In this document: positions 4,014-5,944 of the stretch, in pieces | How the letters are laid out: every line of letters begins with the position of its first letter | Position numbering within the stretch: position 1 is the stretch's first letter | DNA from: Chloroflexota bacterium | GTDB lineage: Bacteria; Chloroflexota; Ktedonobacteria; Ktedonobacterales; Ktedonobacteraceae | Length of the DNA stretch: 5,944 bases | Reading direction: 5' to 3' | NCBI GenBank assembly: GCA_005879655.1 | Contig: VBJK01000471.1 | Coordinates: 1 to 5,944, forward strand | Position numbers and translations under genes: made by a program | Notes under the pieces: model-generated | Seen by the model: the letters and a program-made list of their open reading frames with translations, nothing else | Databases searched by the model: none | What the model was told of the DNA's origin: nothing

Positions 4014-5944
4014 GTTAGGAGAGATCGAGGCAGCACTAGGAACACATCCTGCCATCCAGGAAGCTGTGGTGCTGGCACGAAAAGATGGGTCAGCAGAGAA
4101 GCATTTGGCATCAACAGCGACGCAATTAGTGGCCTATCTGGTTGCAAGGCAGGGACAGCCTATGGCTCAAGGTACACGGGCTATAAGCTCCGATCTGCGC
4201 TCCTACCTGCAAGACCATCTTCCCTCTTACATGATCCCTTCGATCTATGTCTTCCTAGATACCTGGCCATTGACCCTTCATGGCAAAGTGGATCGGCGGG
4301 CGTTACCAGTGCCCAATGGGGAACCGAGTGATGAGAAGGATGAGCAAGAGGGAGGTGAAACGCAGATCGGGGAACTGGTGAAGGAACTGTGGTGTAAGGT
4401 TCTGGGTCGCACACAGGTAGGGAACCACGACAATTTCTTCGCGTTGGGAGGGCACTCGTTACTAGTAATACAACTCATTGCACTGGTAAGAGCTATCCTG
4501 GGAGTGGAGATAGCAGTGAGAGCAGTGTTTGAAGCCCCAACTGTAGCAGGATTTGCGCAACGGGTAGAGCAGGCCTTGCTCATAGACGCAGGGATACAAG
4601 TGCCACCACTAGTAATCACGGAGCGTCCAGAAATAATCCCGCTCTCTTTCGCCCAGCAACGACTCTGGTTCTTAGATCAATTGGAGCAAGATCTTACTGC
4701 GTATCTGGGCAAGAGTGCACTGAGAGTAGAGGGAAGGCTAGATGTATGTAACTTAGACCTCAGCTTGCAAGAACTGATCCATAGGCACGAGAGCTTGCGT
4801 ACTACTTTTCCAGTAAGTCCCCTCTTGAGTCAACCAGTACAGATGATTCATCCTGTAAGCGAAAGGGGACAAGCTCCAACCCTACGGGTGATCGACCTGC
4901 AAAGGCTCTTGCCAGAACAGAGAGAGGAAGAGGAGCAACGGCTGATCAGACAGGAGGGGCAACGTCCCTGTGACCTAGCCACAGGTCCGCTGCTACGGAC
5001 CTACCTGCTTCGACAGGAGATACAAACGCATGTGCTGTTGCTCACACTGCATCATATCATCATCGATGCCTGGTCCAACGAGGTGCTGCTGCGAGAGCTG
5101 GGTATCCTATACAGTGCGTTTGTATCAGGACAGCCTTCTCCATTAGCTCCGCTGCCTGTTCAATATGCCGACTACGCGCTCTGGCAACGCCAATGGTTTT
5201 CGGTGCAAGACTCCTATCTGCAATCCCAATTGATCTATTGGAGAAAGCAACTGCAGGATCTGTCGCATCTGGCATTGCCGACTGACTATCCCCGACCAGC
5301 AGTGCAGACATATCGAGGAGCCATCCAAGAGCATTGGTTGCCGGAAGTGTTGTCCACGCAACTATTGGCTTTGAGCCAGCAAGAAAACGTGACCTTGTTT
5401 ATGACTGGCCTGGCCGCTTTCCAGGTATTGCTGGCTCGCTATACTGGCCAGAGCGACATTTGTGTTGCCTGCCCCGTTGCCAATCGCAGACAAGCCGAGG
5501 TAGAAGGCGTGGTAGGCTTCTTTGTGAACGCGTTAGTGTTACGTACCAATTTGGGAGGAGATCCCACCTTTGGAGAGATACTGCGCAGAGTACGCGAAGT
5601 CTGTCTTGCGGCCTATGCGCACCAAGATATCCCCTTTGAGAAAGTGGTTGAGGAATTAGAACCGGAGCGAGACCTGAGCCGTTCCCCCCTCTTCCAAGTT
5701 ATGTTTGTCCTGCAGAAGACCCCTGTAGGAGTGGGCCAGACTACTCTTTCCCTAGAGGCGGGCCAAGCAAGCGTGAAGATCAACGAGCTTACCTTGGAGC
5801 GCACAACAAGCAAATTCGATCTAACCCTCTTCGTAATAGAGACAGGACAAGGATTATGTTGTCAACTCGAATACCGTACAGACCTGTTCGAGGCCAAAAC
5901 CATCACCCGCCCGCTCGCCAACTTCCAGACTATGCTCGAAGGTA
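3961..5944 (+). CDS. NRPS segment 3: adenylation motifs A8-A10, thiolation domain, second condensation domain (frame 1 fragment, 3' partial)
   Basis: Frame 1 is open from 3928 to the window end and is plainly coding: 661 codons from 3961 without a stop. It opens with A8 GRHDLQVKVRGHRVELGEIE (3970-4029), then A9 LPSYMIP, A10 LTLHGKVDR with the catalytic-type Lys at 4285-4287. A linker rich in E and D leads to a thiolation domain with DNFFALGGHSLL, phosphopantetheine Ser at 4456-4458. From 4639 a condensation domain follows: PLSFAQQRLWFLDQL, RHESLRTTF, HHIIIDAW (5050-5073), VGFFVNALVLRTN and RSPLFQVMFVLQ, reaching its C-terminal TDLF at the window edge. The RHESLRTTF and FFVN pattern fits the LCL class (L-configured donor and acceptor), as known for the family. 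No start codon or ribosome binding site lies near its beginning, so it is a continuation of segment 2 across a frame break. Confidence 0.88.
4357..4575 (+). other. Thiolation (peptidyl carrier) domain
   Basis: About 70 residues around DNFFALGGHSLLVIQL, a near-consensus NRPS carrier site. The Ser codon at 4456-4458 would carry phosphopantetheine. It follows A10 after a short acidic linker (EPSDEKDEQEGGE), and the following C domain starts about 20 residues later. Fully intact in frame 1. Confidence 0.95.
4639..5944 (+). other. Condensation (C) domain 2, LCL-like, near complete at window end
   Basis: Runs from PLSFAQQRLWFLDQL to TDLFEAKTI and NFQTMLEG at the window edge, in one frame and without gaps, so it serves as a length standard for C domain 1. 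The active-site motif is HHIIIDAW (5050-5073): both His and the Asp are present, while the usual Gly is Ala. Downstream signatures are YADYALWQRQW, LPTDYPRPAVQTYRGA, VGFFVNALVLRTN and HQDIPFEKVVEEL. It would join the peptidyl chain on the thiolation domain to the residue of a next module outside the window. Confidence 0.9.

Larger units (their letters stand above)
2700..4320 (+). other. Adenylation (A) domain, atypical binding pocket, A7 motif missing
   Basis: Motifs A1-A6 are in frame 3 and A8-A10 in frame 1. Aligning to the GrsA pocket by eye gives S, S, R at the 235, 236, 239 positions, D at 278, V and A at 299 and 301, M at 322, G and I at 330 and 331, plus the A10 Lys. The Asp that normally binds the alpha-amino group is Ser (3342-3344). 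The substrate is therefore not predictable and may lack a standard alpha-amino group, or a displaced Asp at 278 may serve instead. A5 also departs from the norm: MFGQTE instead of xYGPTE. The core A7 (Y-R-TGD-L) is absent between PHPF (3912-3923) and GRHD (3970). Confidence 0.85.
2..5944 (+). pseudogene. Whole hybrid PKS-NRPS reading unit, interrupted by two frame breaks
   Basis: Taken together the three segments form one collinear AT-ACP-C-A-T-C protein read in frames 2, 3 and 1. Both switches go in the same direction and both fall where conserved sequence is missing. Compared with the second C domain in this window, the first is about 68 nt shorter between FIWD/FVLQ and the TATI/KTIT helix. 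Compared with typical A domains, about 32 nt are missing at A7. Neither number is a multiple of three, so each loss explains its own shift. Loss of A7, which carries the Asp that contacts the ATP ribose, should disable the A domain even if the frame were restored. I infer gene decay; two assembly errors in one gene are the main alternative. The codon bias and domain conservation outside the breaks remain good, which would mean recent decay. Confidence 0.6.

Noticed and set aside
4181..4619. Overlapping antisense reading frames opposite A10 and the thiolation domain
   Set aside because: The + strand frame 1 carries exact NRPS motifs here; the antisense products are Ser/Thr/Pro-rich with no recognisable family.
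5334..5639. Small + strand gene in another frame within the second C domain
   Set aside because: Frame 1 has continuous condensation-domain motifs over the same bases; the alternative product has no recognisable features.

Overview
The window lies entirely inside one modular biosynthetic locus read on the + strand. It encodes the end of a polyketide synthase (PKS) module, then a nonribosomal peptide synthetase (NRPS) module, then the start of the next NRPS module. Domain order is AT (5' end cut by the window), ACP, C, A, T, C (cut by the 3' end of the window). There is no intergenic space and no RNA gene, promoter or terminator that I can support. The long open frame that carries the last third is open at the window edge, so it has no stop codon here.

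Layout: positions 2-2480 (frame 2) encode the AT, ACP and most of a hybrid-type condensation domain. Positions about 2481-3950 (frame 3) encode the end of that condensation domain and adenylation motifs A1-A6. Positions about 3961-5944 (frame 1) encode adenylation motifs A8-A10, a thiolation domain with a perfect GGHSL site, and a second, LCL-like condensation domain. The chain of homology is collinear but crosses two frame breaks, at about 2350-2480 and 3924-3969. Both breaks coincide with missing conserved sequence: the C-terminal part of the first C domain, and the A7 (Y-R-TGD) core. This is either a decayed megasynthase gene or a region with real or artefactual indels. If intact, the line would load an extender on the ACP, keep its beta-keto group (no KR, DH or ER between AT and ACP), join it to the residue activated by the A domain, and pass the product to the next module.

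The most unusual content is palindromic DNA embedded in the coding frame. A roughly 97-bp element with inverted-repeat ends interrupts the AT domain without breaking the frame. A second palindromic, G-rich element fills the AT-ACP linker. Its 21-bp core recurs in exact inverted orientation in the ACP-C linker, so the pair flanks the ACP. A separate hairpin precedes that second copy. A perfect 30-bp palindrome lies in the conserved A1-A2 region. This resembles palindromic elements tolerated inside proteins, as known for Rickettsia palindromic elements, but here in a PKS/NRPS.

Organism: a bacterium of intermediate GC content with many dispersed palindromic repeats and hybrid PKS/NRPS clusters. 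The linker translation and style of the repeats remind me of Ktedonobacter-like Chloroflexota. This is a weak inference and cyanobacterial or other origins are not excluded.
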